From Paramesorhizobium sp049065735 (GTDB lineage Bacteria; Pseudomonadota; Alphaproteobacteria; Rhizobiales; Rhizobiaceae), in contig NZ_JBAKHD010000004.1 of NCBI RefSeq assembly GCF_049065735.1, positions 124,001 to 188,000 of the forward strand: a stretch of 64,000 nt of DNA, given 5' to 3'. Position numbers and translations under genes: made by a program. Under the pieces are notes generated by a model. That model had not been told where the DNA came from, did no database searches, and saw only the letters and a program-made list of their open reading frames with translations. Below, piece after piece: positions 24,106 through 33,113 of the stretch (position 1 is its first letter; each line of letters opens with the position of its first letter).

Positions 24106-24723
24106 TCAAGCACCAGCTTTTATGGCAGCATCGTCAAGGGCAGCGGCGCGGGTAAGCGCCTCGCGCTGCCTCAGCCGGTCCCAATAGGCAGCGAAGGCCG
24201 GGCGCGCCTCCAGCGTACCGAACTGCATGCCCCAGCCGATTTGCGAGCCGACATAGACATCCGCTGCCGTGAAGCGCGCTCCGGCGATATAGGGGTGACG
24301 GGAGACGGCCTGTTCCAGCGCGTCAACGACCGCGGCATAGCTGCCATAGCCGACCATGCGGCTTTTCTCCGCCGGCGGCTCGAGGCCCAGCGCGTGATTG
24401 GTGAGCGCGGCTTCCACGGGGCCCGCGGCGAAGAACATCCAGCGATAATAATCTGCACGTTCATCGGCGCGCGGCGCGAGGCCGGCTTTCGGGAAGGTAT
24501 CGGCGAGATACGCGCAGATCGCCGCCGCCTCGGTCACTACATGCGACCCATGGCGCAATGCCGGAACCTTGCCCATGGGGTTGATCGCGCAATAATCCTC
24601 ATTCTTCATCGGCGGGCCGAAATCGAGGATTTCCACCTCATAGGGCTCGCCGATCTCCTCCAGCATCCACCTGATGATACGGCCGCGCGACATGGGGTTT
24701 GTGTAAAGAGTGAGTTCAGCCAT
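24106..24723 (-). CDS. Glutathione S-transferase family protein
   Basis: This 205-residue protein has an N-terminal thioredoxin-like domain (MAELTLYTNPMSRGRIIRWM, MGKVPALRHGSHVVTEAAAI) and a helical C-terminal domain (ARFTAADVYVGSQIGWGMQF). The cis-Pro VPAL and the ESxAI-like TEAAAI form the glutathione site. The start at 24723 has AAGGAGG upstream. The frame extends further upstream only through a dispersed repeat. The cognate substrate cannot be predicted. Confidence 0.88.
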   Translation of the reverse strand: MAELTLYTNPMSRGRIIRWMLEEIGEPYEVEILDFGPPMKNEDYCAINPMGKVPALRHGSHVVTEAAAICAYLADTFPKAGLAPRADERADYYRWMFFAAGPVEAALTNHALGLEPPAEKSRMVGYGSYAAVVDALEQAVSRHPYIAGARFTAADVYVGSQIGWGMQFGTLEARPAFAAYWDRLRQREALTRAAALDDAAIKAGA

Positions 24724-24789
24724 AGGGGTTTCCTCCTTCTTTCGAACAGGATGCGCCTGATTCCGGCAAAAGAAAACCCGGCTCTGCAC

Positions 24790-24930
24790 CCTCCTTCCCC
24801 CTTGCGGGGAAGGTGCCCGCGTTAGCGGGCGGATGGGGGTGGTGACGTCCGCGCTTTTGCTGGAGAAAATAGCGTAAGCGTCACCACCCCCACCCGGCCC
24901 TTCAGGCCACCCTCCCCGCAAGGGGGAGGG
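24790..24930. repeat. GC-rich palindromic repeat, type 1, full copy
   Basis: Arms CCTCCTTCCCCCTTGCGGGG...GGTG and CACC...CCCCGCAAGGGGGAGGG enclose about 90 bases. The inner blocks GGTGACGTCCGCGC and GCGTCACCACC are also complementary in part. It lies between the GST and icd genes and resembles the palindrome at 1776-1957 in layout. Confidence 0.8.
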
Positions 24931-24946
24931 AAATAGCCGTCGGCGC

Positions 24947-26164
24947 TTATTGCGCAGCCATCGCCTTCTTGAGGTTTTCATCGATCTTGTCGAGGAAGCC
25001 GGTGGTCGAGAGCCAGGGCTGATCCGGGCCGATCAGCAGGGCCAGATCCTTGGTCATGTAGCCGGCTTCGACCGTGTCGACGCAGACCTTCTCCAGCGTC
25101 TCGGCGAAGCGCTTCAGCTCGGCATTGTCGTCGAGTTTCGCACGATGGGCGAGGCCTCGGGTCCAGGCAAAGATCGAGGCGATGGAGTTGGTCGAGGTTT
25201 CCTGGCCCTTCTGGTGCTGGCGGTAATGACGGGTGACGGTGCCGTGCGCGGCTTCCGCTTCCACCGTCTTACCGTCAGGCGTCATCAGCACCGAGGTCAT
25301 CAGGCCGAGCGAGCCGAAGCCCTGCGCTACGATGTCGGACTGCACGTCGCCGTCATAGTTCTTGCAGGCCCAGACATAGCCGCCGGACCACTTCAGCGCC
25401 GAAGCGACCATGTCGTCGATGAGGCGATGTTCGTACCAGATCTTCTTCTTCTCGAACTCGGCCTTGAACTCGGCGTCGTAGATCTCCTGGAAGATATCCT
25501 TGAAACGGCCGTCATAAGCCTTGAGGATGGTGTTCTTGGTCGAGAGATAGACCGGATAGCCGCGCTGCAGGCCGTAGTTGAACGAGGCGCGGGCGAATTC
25601 CTTGATCGATTCGTCGAGATTGTACATGGCGAGCGCAACGCCGGCGCCGGGCGCCTGATAGACCTCGTGCTCGATGACTTCGCCGTCATCGCCGACGAAC
25701 TTGATCGAAAGCGTGCCCTTGCCGGGGAATTTGAAGTCGGTGGCGCGATACTGGTCGCCGAAGGCATGGCGGCCGACGATGATGGGCTTGGTCCAGCCCG
25801 GAACCAGGCGCGGCACGTTCTTGCAGATGATCGGCTCGCGGAAGATCACGCCGCCCAGAATGTTGCGGATGGTGCCGTTGGGCGACTTCCACATCTTCTT
25901 CAGCTTGAATTCCTCGACGCGGGCCTCGTCCGGCGTGATGGTGGCGCATTTCACACCGACGCCATATTCCTTGATGGCATTGGCGGCGTCGATGGTGACC
26001 TGATCATCGGTGGCATCGCGGTTCTCGACCGAAAGATCGTAATATTTCAGGTCGATATCGAGATAGGGATGGATGAGCTTGTCCTTGATGAACTGCCAGA
26101 TAATGCGGGTCATCTCATCGCCGTCGAGCTCGACAACCGGGTTCGCAACCTTGATCTTTGCCAT
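24947..26164 (-). CDS. icd: Isocitrate dehydrogenase, NADP-dependent
   Basis: This TCA-cycle enzyme oxidises isocitrate to 2-oxoglutarate. The 405-residue protein belongs to the homodimeric, eukaryotic-like subfamily II: MAKIKVANPVVELDGDEMTR at the start, NGTIRNILGG for substrate binding, RHAFGDQYRATDF, and the late AHGTVTRHYRQHQKG that binds NADP. This form is standard in Rhizobiales. The gene lies near alaS, as in related genomes, and is divergent from trmJ. Confidence 0.98.
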   Translation of the reverse strand: MAKIKVANPVVELDGDEMTRIIWQFIKDKLIHPYLDIDLKYYDLSVENRDATDDQVTIDAANAIKEYGVGVKCATITPDEARVEEFKLKKMWKSPNGTIRNILGGVIFREPIICKNVPRLVPGWTKPIIVGRHAFGDQYRATDFKFPGKGTLSIKFVGDDGEVIEHEVYQAPGAGVALAMYNLDESIKEFARASFNYGLQRGYPVYLSTKNTILKAYDGRFKDIFQEIYDAEFKAEFEKKKIWYEHRLIDDMVASALKWSGGYVWACKNYDGDVQSDIVAQGFGSLGLMTSVLMTPDGKTVEAEAAHGTVTRHYRQHQKGQETSTNSIASIFAWTRGLAHRAKLDDNAELKRFAETLEKVCVDTVEAGYMTKDLALLIGPDQPWLSTTGFLDKIDENLKKAMAAQ

Positions 26165-26310
26165 GGAGAAAAGCCTCTCTTTTGATGGGTCGCGCCCCTA
26201 TAGCATCGGGAGCGAGCGAGGCAAAGCGTCATATCGGACGCAGCGAAATTTGAGTTTTTTTTGCCGCTGTGCCAGTGAGTGCGGCATTTCAACCGCATTC
26301 AGAGACTACC

Positions 26311-27150
26311 ATGGCCGGAACGGACAAACATCGCCCCTTTATCGCCGAGGGCCCCGCCATCATTTTGGTCGAGCCGCAATTGCCGGAGAATATCGGCATG
26401 GTGGCGCGGGCCATGGCGAATTTCGGACTTAGCGAGCTGCGGCTCGTCAATCCGCGCGAGGAATTTCCGAATGAAAAGGCGCGAGCGGCGGCGAGCAAGG
26501 CGGATCATGTGATCGACGGGGCGAAGGTCTATGCGGATTTGCCTTCGGCCATCGAGGACCTCAATTTCGTCTTCGCCACTACGGCGCGGGAGCGCGACGG
26601 TTTCAAGCCCGTGCGCGGGCCGGTGGAGGCGGGGAGGGCGCTGCGGCACCGTTTCACGGCGGGAGAGAAGACGGGCATCCTTTTCGGGCGCGAGCGCTTT
26701 GGCCTTAGCAATGAGGAGGTGAGCCTCGCCGACGAGCTGGTGACCTTTCCGGTCAATCCGGCTTTCGCGTCGCTCAATATCGCGCAGGCCGTGCTGCTCA
26801 TGTCCTATGAATGGATGAAATCGGGGCTTGAGAACGAGACCGACACCAATTTCCGCGGGCCGGAGCTCGAGCCGGCGAAGAAGGAAACGCTTCACGGTTT
26901 TTTCAACCATCTGGAGGAAGCTCTTGACGTGCGCGGCTATTTCCGCCCCGCCGCGCGCAAGGAGATCATGGTGCATAACCTTCGCTCCGTGCTGACCCGC
27001 GCCGGCTTTGCCGAGGCCGAGGTGAAGCTGCTGCGCGGCGTTCTCACCTCGCTCGACTATTTCACGCGCAAGAAACCGCGTGGCTCGGGCGCGCCGGAAG
27101 GACGCGAGAAGCCAAAGCCATTGAAGGGCGAAAAGGACAAAGAGGAATGA
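26311..27150 (+). CDS. trmJ: tRNA/rRNA 2'-O-methyltransferase, TrmJ type
   Basis: This SPOUT methyltransferase (279 residues) has the family motifs IILVEPQLPENIGMVARAMA, LRLVNPRE, GILFGRERFGLSNEEV and NPAFASLNIAQAVLLMSYEW, which build the trefoil-knot SAM site. TrmJ methylates the ribose at position 32 of several tRNAs. A C-terminal helical extension ends in a Lys/Glu-rich tail. The start at 26311 removes a short, poorly supported N-terminal extension. The stop overlaps murI by 4 bases (ATGA). Confidence 0.9.
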   Translation: MAGTDKHRPFIAEGPAIILVEPQLPENIGMVARAMANFGLSELRLVNPREEFPNEKARAAASKADHVIDGAKVYADLPSAIEDLNFVFATTARERDGFKPVRGPVEAGRALRHRFTAGEKTGILFGRERFGLSNEEVSLADELVTFPVNPAFASLNIAQAVLLMSYEWMKSGLENETDTNFRGPELEPAKKETLHGFFNHLEEALDVRGYFRPAARKEIMVHNLRSVLTRAGFAEAEVKLLRGVLTSLDYFTRKKPRGSGAPEGREKPKPLKGEKDKEE

Positions 27151-27980
27151 CCCTTGCCGAGCCGCTAAACCGAATTGCCTCAGACGTGGTGCCGGACCGC
27201 CCCATATTGGTGTTCGACAGCGGGATCGGCGGGCTGACGGTTTTGCGTGAGGCGCGGGTACTGATGCCGGATCGGCGCTTCGTCTATGTGGCCGATGATG
27301 CGGGCTTTCCCTATGGCGGGTGGGAAGAGGGTGCGCTGAAAGGGCGTATCGTGGCGCTGTTCGGCGATCTCCTTGCTCGGCACCAGCCGGAAATCGCGAT
27401 CATCGCCTGCAACACCGCCTCGACGCTGGTGCTGGAGGATCTGCGCCGCGCCTACCCTTCGACGCCCTTCGTCGGCACCGTGCCTGCGATCAAGCCCGCG
27501 GCGGAGCGGACGCGTTCCGGCCTCGTCTCGGTGCTGGCGACGCCGGGCACGGTAAAGCGGGCCTATACGCGCGACCTGATCCAATCCTTCGCCACACAAT
27601 GCGATGTGCATCTGGTAGGCAGCCAGAATCTTGCCCGCATGGCCGAGGCGCATATCAGGGGCGAGGCGGCGGACGACGATGCGGTGCGCGCCGAAATCGC
27701 GCCATGCTTCATCGAGCGGGACGGGCGGCGCACGGATATCGTCGTGCTCGCCTGCACGCATTATCCGTTCATGGCCAATGTCTTCCGCCGCCTTGCACCC
27801 TGGCCGGTGGACTGGCTCGACCCCGCGGAAGCCATCGCCCGCCGCGCCTGCTCGCTGCTCAATGTCAGCGGCGCCGAGCCGGAACATGGCGACGACATCG
27901 CGATCTTCACCTCCGGCCAGCCGGATTTTTCGACGCGGAGATTGATGCAGGGGTTTGGGCTGGCTCTCGACGTCGCTTAA
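27147..27980 (+). CDS. murI: Glutamate racemase
   Basis: MurI converts L-glutamate to D-glutamate for peptidoglycan. The 277-residue protein has VFDSGIGGLTVL, the catalytic Cys88 in AIIACNTAST, and Cys203-Thr-His205 in VVLACTHYPFM. Both catalytic cysteines are therefore present. It is translationally coupled to trmJ. The neighbourhood with rpsD and icd is usual for Rhizobiales. Confidence 0.95.
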   Translation: MTLAEPLNRIASDVVPDRPILVFDSGIGGLTVLREARVLMPDRRFVYVADDAGFPYGGWEEGALKGRIVALFGDLLARHQPEIAIIACNTASTLVLEDLRRAYPSTPFVGTVPAIKPAAERTRSGLVSVLATPGTVKRAYTRDLIQSFATQCDVHLVGSQNLARMAEAHIRGEAADDDAVRAEIAPCFIERDGRRTDIVVLACTHYPFMANVFRRLAPWPVDWLDPAEAIARRACSLLNVSGAEPEHGDDIAIFTSGQPDFSTRRLMQGFGLALDVA

Positions 27981-29008
27981 CGCAACGCCTTCCTCACCTC
28001 CGGCGCCACCCGCGTACCGAACAGCTCGATCGTCTTCATCATCTTGTCATGCGGAAGATGGCCGAGCCCGGCCTGCATCATGAAGCGGTCATGCTTGAAA
28101 TAGGAGTGTTCGAGCAGAATCTTATCGATCACCTCTTGCGGGCTGCCCACCAGAAGCGAGCCGCGCAGGCCGCGCATGGCGTCGAATTGGGCGCGGGTGG
28201 TGGGCGGCCAGCCGCGTTCGCGGCCGATCTGGCTCATCACTTCGGCATAGGGCGGGAAGAATTCGTCGGCGGCTTTCTGCGAATCTTCGCCGACATAGCC
28301 ATGCGAGTTGATGCCGACGCGCAAAGTCTCCGGCGCGTGGCCGCCCTTGGCGCCCGCCTCGCGATATAGATCCACCAGCGGCTTGAACCGTTCAGGATCC
28401 CCACCGATGATGGCGAGGGCGAGCGGCAGGCCGAGAAAACCGGCGCGGGCCACCGATTGCGGTGTGCCGCCAACGGCGATCCAGACCGGCAGCGGCTCCT
28501 GCAGCGAACGCGGATAGACGCCGCGATCGTTGATCGGCGCGCGCTGCCGGCCCGACCATGTGACTCGCTCATTGGCGCGGACCGCCAGAAGCAGGTCGAG
28601 CTTTTCGGCGAAGAGCTCGTCGTAATCGTTGAGATTATAGCCGAAGAGCGGATAGGATTCGATAAAGGAGCCGCGCCCGACCATGACCTCCGCCCGGCCG
28701 CCTGAGAGGAGATCGAGCGTGGAGAAACTCTGGTACACGCGAATGGGATCGTCGGAAGAAAGCACCGTAACGGCGCTGGTCAGCCGGATAGTCTTCGTGC
28801 GGGTGGCGGCGCCGGCCAGAACGATGGCGGGGGCGGAGGCGGCATATTCGAGGCGGTGATGCTCGCCGACTCCGAAGACATCGAGCCCGACCTGATCGGC
28901 AAGTTCGATTTCTTCCATGAGGTTTTTCAGCCTTTCAGCCGGGGAGATTGCGCGCCCGGTCTTCGGGTCCGTCCCCATATCCGCGAAGGTGTAGATGCCG
29001 AGTTCCAT
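27977..29008 (-). CDS. LLM-class flavin-dependent oxidoreductase
   Basis: This luciferase-like monooxygenase of 343 residues begins MELGIYTFADMGTDPKTGRA. It has the flavin-site patterns LADQVGLDVFGVGEHHR and GRAEVMVGRGSFIESYPLFG. Such enzymes use reduced FMN and oxygen, or F420 in some branches. The substrate is unknown. The start at 29008 fits homologues, and the frame runs on upstream to 29095. It is convergent with murI, with stop codons 4 bases overlapped. Confidence 0.88.
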   Translation of the reverse strand: MELGIYTFADMGTDPKTGRAISPAERLKNLMEEIELADQVGLDVFGVGEHHRLEYAASAPAIVLAGAATRTKTIRLTSAVTVLSSDDPIRVYQSFSTLDLLSGGRAEVMVGRGSFIESYPLFGYNLNDYDELFAEKLDLLLAVRANERVTWSGRQRAPINDRGVYPRSLQEPLPVWIAVGGTPQSVARAGFLGLPLALAIIGGDPERFKPLVDLYREAGAKGGHAPETLRVGINSHGYVGEDSQKAADEFFPPYAEVMSQIGRERGWPPTTRAQFDAMRGLRGSLLVGSPQEVIDKILLEHSYFKHDRFMMQAGLGHLPHDKMMKTIELFGTRVAPEVRKALR

Positions 29009-29195
29009 GCGTGCCAAGCCTTTCCGGTGAGAATGATTGGCTCGCAGATAGAGCGCGCCCCGCTCCTTGTTAAGGACGCACCTTTTTGTGTTCAAGTCAC
29101 CTGAAGGAAACCGATGTCTTATTCCTAAATGTAATTAAATATTAAGTATAATTATAAATATACTGGTAAATATAAATAACGGCTGGAGAAATACT
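29009..29195. other. AT-rich intergenic segment
   Basis: Positions about 29110-29180 are over 75 percent A+T (for example AATTAAATATTAAGTATAAT), in sharp contrast with the GC-rich surroundings. It lies between the divergent LLM and small-lipoprotein genes. It could hold promoters and a curved or H-NS/MucR-type binding region, or mark acquired DNA. No gene is seen in it. Confidence 0.5.
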
Positions 29196-29615
29196 ATGGC
29201 TTATTGGCAGGTGCCGATATTTCTTGTTGTACTGTCGGTTGTTTCCGGCTGCGTCAGCCCGGAAGAGCGCGCCATGAGGCGGGAGCAACGGCGCCTGGAG
29301 CAGCTTCAGCAAGATCGTATGCAGTGCGCAAGTTATGGCTTCCGAACCAATACCCCAGATTTCGCCAATTGCATGATGAACATGGGAAACCAGCGCGAGA
29401 TGCGAAAGCTGGAGCGCCAGCGACAGCGCGAGTTCAATGAGGCCATAGAAGGCCTTGTCGGTATGCAAGGCCAGTCCGATACCGACCGTATCAAGGAACT
29501 GGCTATCTTGCGTTCAGGGGACGAGCGCTTTCCGATCTGCAATGCCACAAGCGAGAATGCCGGTCTCGATGTGCAAGCGCACGGCTGGTACGGAAAAAAC
29601 TGCCGGATGAAGTAA
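29196..29615 (+). CDS. Small lipoprotein with charged helical core
   Basis: The 139-residue product has a lipoprotein signal (MAYWQVPIFLVVLSVVSGC; lipobox VSGC). A long charged, probably helical segment follows (EERAMRREQRRLEQLQQDRM), then a motif CASYGFRTNTPDFANCMMNM seen in small DUF-type lipoproteins of proteobacteria. Four further cysteines could form disulfides. No known function. Its upstream region is unusually AT-rich. Confidence 0.7.
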   Translation: MAYWQVPIFLVVLSVVSGCVSPEERAMRREQRRLEQLQQDRMQCASYGFRTNTPDFANCMMNMGNQREMRKLERQRQREFNEAIEGLVGMQGQSDTDRIKELAILRSGDERFPICNATSENAGLDVQAHGWYGKNCRMK

Positions 29616-29635
29616 AGCTTCCTCCGGCAGGAGCA

Positions 29636-30285
29636 TCAATAAGCCGCCGTGAAGCGCCTGCGGATATGCTTGCCCTGTTCGGCCTCGTCGAGGATCGCCA
29701 CGGCGAGGTCCGCGGTTGAAATCCTGCTCTCATTCTTGTCATCGAAAACCGGCTGATCGCCGCCGAGGCGGTACTGCCCGGTACGCTCGCCCGGTTCCAG
29801 ATGGATGGCGGGGGAGACGAAGGTCCAGTCAAGGCTGGTCTCGGCGCGAAGCTCGTTGAGCGCGTCGCGGGCGCCAAGCGCGCCTTCCTTCCACTCGGCG
29901 GGGAATTCCGGCGTGTCGATGAGCTGCAGACCGGGCGCGATTTCAAGGCTGCCCGCGCCGCCAACGACGATGAGGCGTTTTACGCCGGCCTTTTTCGCTG
30001 CTTCGTTGATCGAGCGGCTGCCTTTCACATGGGTTTTGCGGATTTCAGGATCGTCCCAGCCGGGGTTATAGGCGGAAATCACGATGTCATGCCCGGCGCC
30101 AGATCGTCGGTATCGAGCACATCGGCCTTTACCGCGGTGATACCTTTCCGCGCCGGCACTTTTTCAGGGCGACGGACGAGAGCCGTGACCCTATGGCCGC
30201 GAGAGACGGCTTCTTCGAGAAGCGGGGCGCCGACAAAGCCTGTCGCGCCGATAAGGGCGATTTTCGCCATGATTGATCCTTTCAT
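29636..30285 (-). pseudogene. NAD(P)-binding (NmrA-like) oxidoreductase, frameshifted
   Basis: Two adjacent frames make one protein. The first (30285-30079) starts MAKIALIGATGFVGAPLLEE, an intact dinucleotide-binding motif, and reads to DTDDLAPGMTS. The second (from about 30100 down to 29636) continues GHDIVISAYNPGWDDPEIRK and so on, and ends RRRFTAAY. The reading frame changes between 30085 and 30110, where about 10 bases seem to be missing compared with the expected ...DLAxxLAGHDIVISAYNPGW. It is a decayed gene or a sequencing error. It is divergent from an HxlR regulator, its likely controller. Confidence 0.8.
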
Positions 30286-30411
30286 CTATTCGGGTAGATT
30301 TCGTAATCAGGTTATCGATGGTAACTGCATACAAGATGCGCTAAAGCCCGTGAAGAACGCACTTTTTTCTATTCAGGGCACATGGGTGTTACCGCCTCGG
30401 AGGATTGAAGC

Positions 30412-30825
30412 ATGACGATCTCGACGAAACCAAAGGCGAGCGCGCCGCTCCTTTCCACCTCGCCGGGCTTCGCGCCGGACGGGGAGGGCGGCTGCCCGAT
30501 CCGCGAGGTACTGGACCGGGTGGGCGATACCTGGAGCATTCTGGTGATCCTGAATCTTCAGGAAGGCGCGCTTCGCTTCAACGCGCTGCGCCGCTCAATC
30601 GAGGGCATCTCGCAGCGCATGCTGACGGTCACGCTCCGCTCGCTCGAGCGCGACGGGCTGGTGGTGCGGCGAGTGAAGCCGGTCTCGCCGCCGGAGGTGG
30701 AATATTCGCTGACGGAGCTCGGCGCTTCGCTTGCCGGGCCAATCGACACGCTGGGCACATGGGCGGCGCACAATCGCGCAGCCTTGCGCGCGGCGCGAGC
30801 CGCATTCGACGCGGAGAACGAATAG
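30412..30825 (+). CDS. HxlR-family transcriptional regulator
   Basis: This 137-residue winged-helix regulator has GGCPIREVLDRVGDTWSILV, then LRFNALRRSIEGISQRMLTV and LRSLERDGLVVRR, the HxlR signature. The single Cys in GGCPIREVL corresponds to the redox-sensing Cys of YodB/QsrR-type HxlR proteins. It is divergent from the frameshifted NAD(P)-binding gene, an arrangement typical for quinone- or aldehyde-responsive units. GTTA-N7-TAAC at 30311-30325 lies between them and may be an operator (weak). Confidence 0.88.
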   Translation: MTISTKPKASAPLLSTSPGFAPDGEGGCPIREVLDRVGDTWSILVILNLQEGALRFNALRRSIEGISQRMLTVTLRSLERDGLVVRRVKPVSPPEVEYSLTELGASLAGPIDTLGTWAAHNRAALRAARAAFDAENE

Positions 30826-30827
30826 AA

Positions 30828-31247
30828 TCAGCTCGCGGTTTTGATCTCGATGGCCTTGATCTGGCCCTTGACGACACCGCAGCGCAGCGTGATCGTCGCC
30901 CAGTTGGTGGTATCAGCGCGCGGCCGCGCCTCGCCGGGAATTGAGATGACGGCGGAAACTTTGGTCGGGTCGCCGGCGCTGAACTTTCCCGCCTTGCGGT
31001 TCGTTTTTGCTTTGGCGATATCCTCCGCCGTGAACCCGAGGCGATCGAATCGCTTGTTCCTTTCCACGAGATCGTAGCCCGTGGCGATGCAGCTTGCCAC
31101 TTGCGGCGAGGCATGCTGGTCCTTCACCAGCGTCTGGTAGTTGCGTTGAAAATCGCTTGATCTTTTCGGTGGCGTTTCCGCGTAAGCAGTACCTACGACG
31201 GCAATGAGGGTAGCGGCTGCCATTACCAGTAATTTATCGCACTTCAT
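30828..31247 (-). CDS. Secreted protein of unknown function
   Basis: The 139-residue product has a signal peptide, MKCDKLLVMAAATLIAVVGT, cleaved after AYA. The mature part has two cysteines (VASCIATGYDLV and ITLRCGVVKGQ) that could form a disulfide, and a central SAGDPTKVSAVISIPGEARP. I do not recognise the family. The start at 31247 is chosen because it opens the signal peptide. It ends 3 bases from the end of the HxlR gene (convergent). Confidence 0.65.
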   Translation of the reverse strand: MKCDKLLVMAAATLIAVVGTAYAETPPKRSSDFQRNYQTLVKDQHASPQVASCIATGYDLVERNKRFDRLGFTAEDIAKAKTNRKAGKFSAGDPTKVSAVISIPGEARPRADTTNWATITLRCGVVKGQIKAIEIKTAS

Positions 31248-31322
31248 CGCATTACTCCTCGTATCGAAAGACATACCGTCATTATCGCGCGGAAATACAT
31301 GCCACATCAATAAGACATTCCA

Positions 31323-32117
31323 TTACTGACAGATACGTGAAGTACAATTGCTGCCGTGGCAGCCTTGGTCGAGGTGGAGATTGGTTTTGTGCGCCGCATC
31401 GCCGTCGGGGCCGATGACAGTCATGAACAGGCCGCAACTCGCCTTGTGGACCGCGCGCCAGAATTCCTTCTCCTGCGGATCGCCATTCCAGCCGGTGGCA
31501 AGCTCCGTTATCCGGCCGTTTTTCAAGCGGAAGGACATGATATCGAGCGCATTGGCGAAAGCGTGCTCGGATGTGCGGCCTGCGGAGCCGTTATTCACCT
31601 TGCGGCACTGGTAGTCGGAGCCGGTGCCGATGGTCTCGATCTCGGTGTTGAAGGATTTCAACGCCGCCGCGCGCACATGCCCCGCCCACTCTGCTAATGT
31701 AGCGGCCATGGCGCAATTGGTGGTGACCGGCGCGGTGAAACGCAAGGGATTGTCCTTGCCGATAGCGGTGAGCGACAATGGGGATTGCTCCCCGCATATG
31801 CCGTCTGAAAGTGGCGCGACAATCTTGCCCTGCACGTCGCCCTTCATGAGCGCCGGGCAGGCAGTCTGATAGACGCGCTCATCCTTCTTTGCGGCTTTTT
31901 CCTCCGGCTGCGGTGTATCTTCATGTTTCTCAGGCTGAGCCGAAGCGGGCGGCTTTTCCTGCGGCGCGGGCTCCTTTTTCTGGCGGCTCTCTTCTTCCGT
32001 TCCCGGCTTCGGCTGAGGGACCGGGACGGGCCCCGAAATCGGCGCCGCAAGAGCAGGGGACGTGAACAGGCAGAGCGCTGCGGCGAATGCGAGCGGCAAT
32101 CGGAGGAAATCGGTCAT
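31323..32117 (-). CDS. Extensin-like family protein
   Basis: This 264-residue secreted protein has a signal peptide (MTDFLRLPLAFAAALCLFTS, ending ALA), a Pro/Lys/Glu-rich linker (about 30-80) and a C-terminal extensin-like domain: ACPALMKGDVQGKIV, CAMAATLAEWAGHVRAAAL, SEHAFANALDIMSFRL and NLHLDQGCHG. The His/Asp pattern SEHxxxxxxD...HLD resembles M15/VanY zinc peptidases, so a role in the cell wall is possible. Six or more cysteines suggest disulfides in the periplasm. Confidence 0.85.
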   Translation of the reverse strand: MTDFLRLPLAFAAALCLFTSPALAAPISGPVPVPQPKPGTEEESRQKKEPAPQEKPPASAQPEKHEDTPQPEEKAAKKDERVYQTACPALMKGDVQGKIVAPLSDGICGEQSPLSLTAIGKDNPLRFTAPVTTNCAMAATLAEWAGHVRAAALKSFNTEIETIGTGSDYQCRKVNNGSAGRTSEHAFANALDIMSFRLKNGRITELATGWNGDPQEKEFWRAVHKASCGLFMTVIGPDGDAAHKTNLHLDQGCHGSNCTSRICQ

Positions 32118-32423
32118 GGGCGGTCTCTCTCCTCTTTCGACAAACTCAATATTGCCATGATGCCGCGTTTTGGCACGTCACGCTTGGTGACAATGCGTAA
32201 GGCAATCGGCCTGCCCGCTTGACATCGGCCTTCCGCCTGCATAGAAACCCGCCAGCGCAAGAGCCTTTGGTTCTGGCGTTTCATTGACGTGTCCCGTGGA
32301 TGGCCGCCGCAATGCGTGCGCGCGCTATCCTGTCAGTCCTCGAAAACGGAGGGCAGAGGAGGGCGCGTTTCCTTGATCGAAGCTCACAAGGGCTTCGATT
32401 GCTTTTGTTTAAAGGGAAATGCG
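32118..32423. other. Noncoding region upstream of rpsD
   Basis: This 306-base gap separates the divergent extensin-like gene and rpsD. It should contain the promoters of both. No repeat, operator or small gene could be supported. AAAGGGAAA just before 32424 is the likely ribosome-binding site of rpsD. Confidence 0.4.
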
Positions 32424-33041
32424 ATGAGCAAGCGCGAATCCGCAAAATACAAGATCGACCGCCGTCTTGGCGAAAACATCTGGGGCCGCCCTAAGTCCCC
32501 GGTCAATCGCCGTGAATATGGCCCCGGCCAGCACGGCCAGCGCCGCAAGGGTAAGCTTTCGGACTACGGCGTCCAGCTGCGCGCCAAGCAGAAGCTCAAG
32601 GGCTATTACGGCGATATCTCCGAGAAGCAGTTCCGCAAGGTCTATGAGGAAGCCTCCCGCCGCAAGGGCGATACGGGCGAGACCTTGATCGGCATTCTGG
32701 AATCGCGCCTCGACGCCATCGTCTACCGCGCCAAGTTCGTGCCGACGATCTTCGCCGCGCGCCAGTTCGTCAACCACGGCCATGTCAACGTCAATGGCCG
32801 CCGCGTGAATATCCAGTCCTACCGCTGCAAGCCGGGCGACGTGATCGAGGTGCGCGAGAAGTCGAAGCAGCTCGCCATCGTCCTCGAAGCCACGCAGCTA
32901 GCCGAGCGCGACGTGCCTGACTATATCGAAGTCGACCACAACAAGATGACCGCGAAGTTCGCCCGCGTTCCGGCCTTCTCCGATGTGCCCTATGCGGTGC
33001 ACATGGAGCCGAACCTGGTCGTCGAATTCTATTCGCGCTAA
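32424..33041 (+). CDS. rpsD: 30S ribosomal protein S4
   Basis: S4 binds 16S rRNA early in 30S assembly. The 205-residue protein starts MSKRESAKYKIDRRLGENIW. The S4 RNA-binding domain is clear (LESRLDAIVYRAKF, ARQFVNHGHVNVNGRRVNIQ), and the end VVEFYSR is typical. It lacks the Cys-rich N-terminal zinc motif, as is normal in alphaproteobacteria. The start ATG at 32424 is chosen over the long upstream extension. A strong terminator follows. Confidence 0.98.
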   Translation: MSKRESAKYKIDRRLGENIWGRPKSPVNRREYGPGQHGQRRKGKLSDYGVQLRAKQKLKGYYGDISEKQFRKVYEEASRRKGDTGETLIGILESRLDAIVYRAKFVPTIFAARQFVNHGHVNVNGRRVNIQSYRCKPGDVIEVREKSKQLAIVLEATQLAERDVPDYIEVDHNKMTAKFARVPAFSDVPYAVHMEPNLVVEFYSR

Positions 33042-33059
33042 GTCTTCGGACCGTTTACA

Positions 33060-33095
33060 AGAGCCGCCCGGGGATTCCCGGGCGGCTTTTTGTTT
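33060..33095 (+). terminator. Rho-independent terminator after rpsD
   Basis: An 11-bp perfect stem, AGCCGCCCGGG / CCCGGGCGGCT, with loop GATT, is followed by TTTTTGTTTG. It lies 20 bases after the rpsD stop. Confidence 0.9.
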
Positions 33096-33113
33096 GGCCA
33101 ATGAGCGACGGAC

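Noticed and set aside
24950..26185. A 411-codon open frame opposite icd
   Set aside because: It mirrors the icd reading frame exactly and has an amino-acid composition typical of antisense frames.
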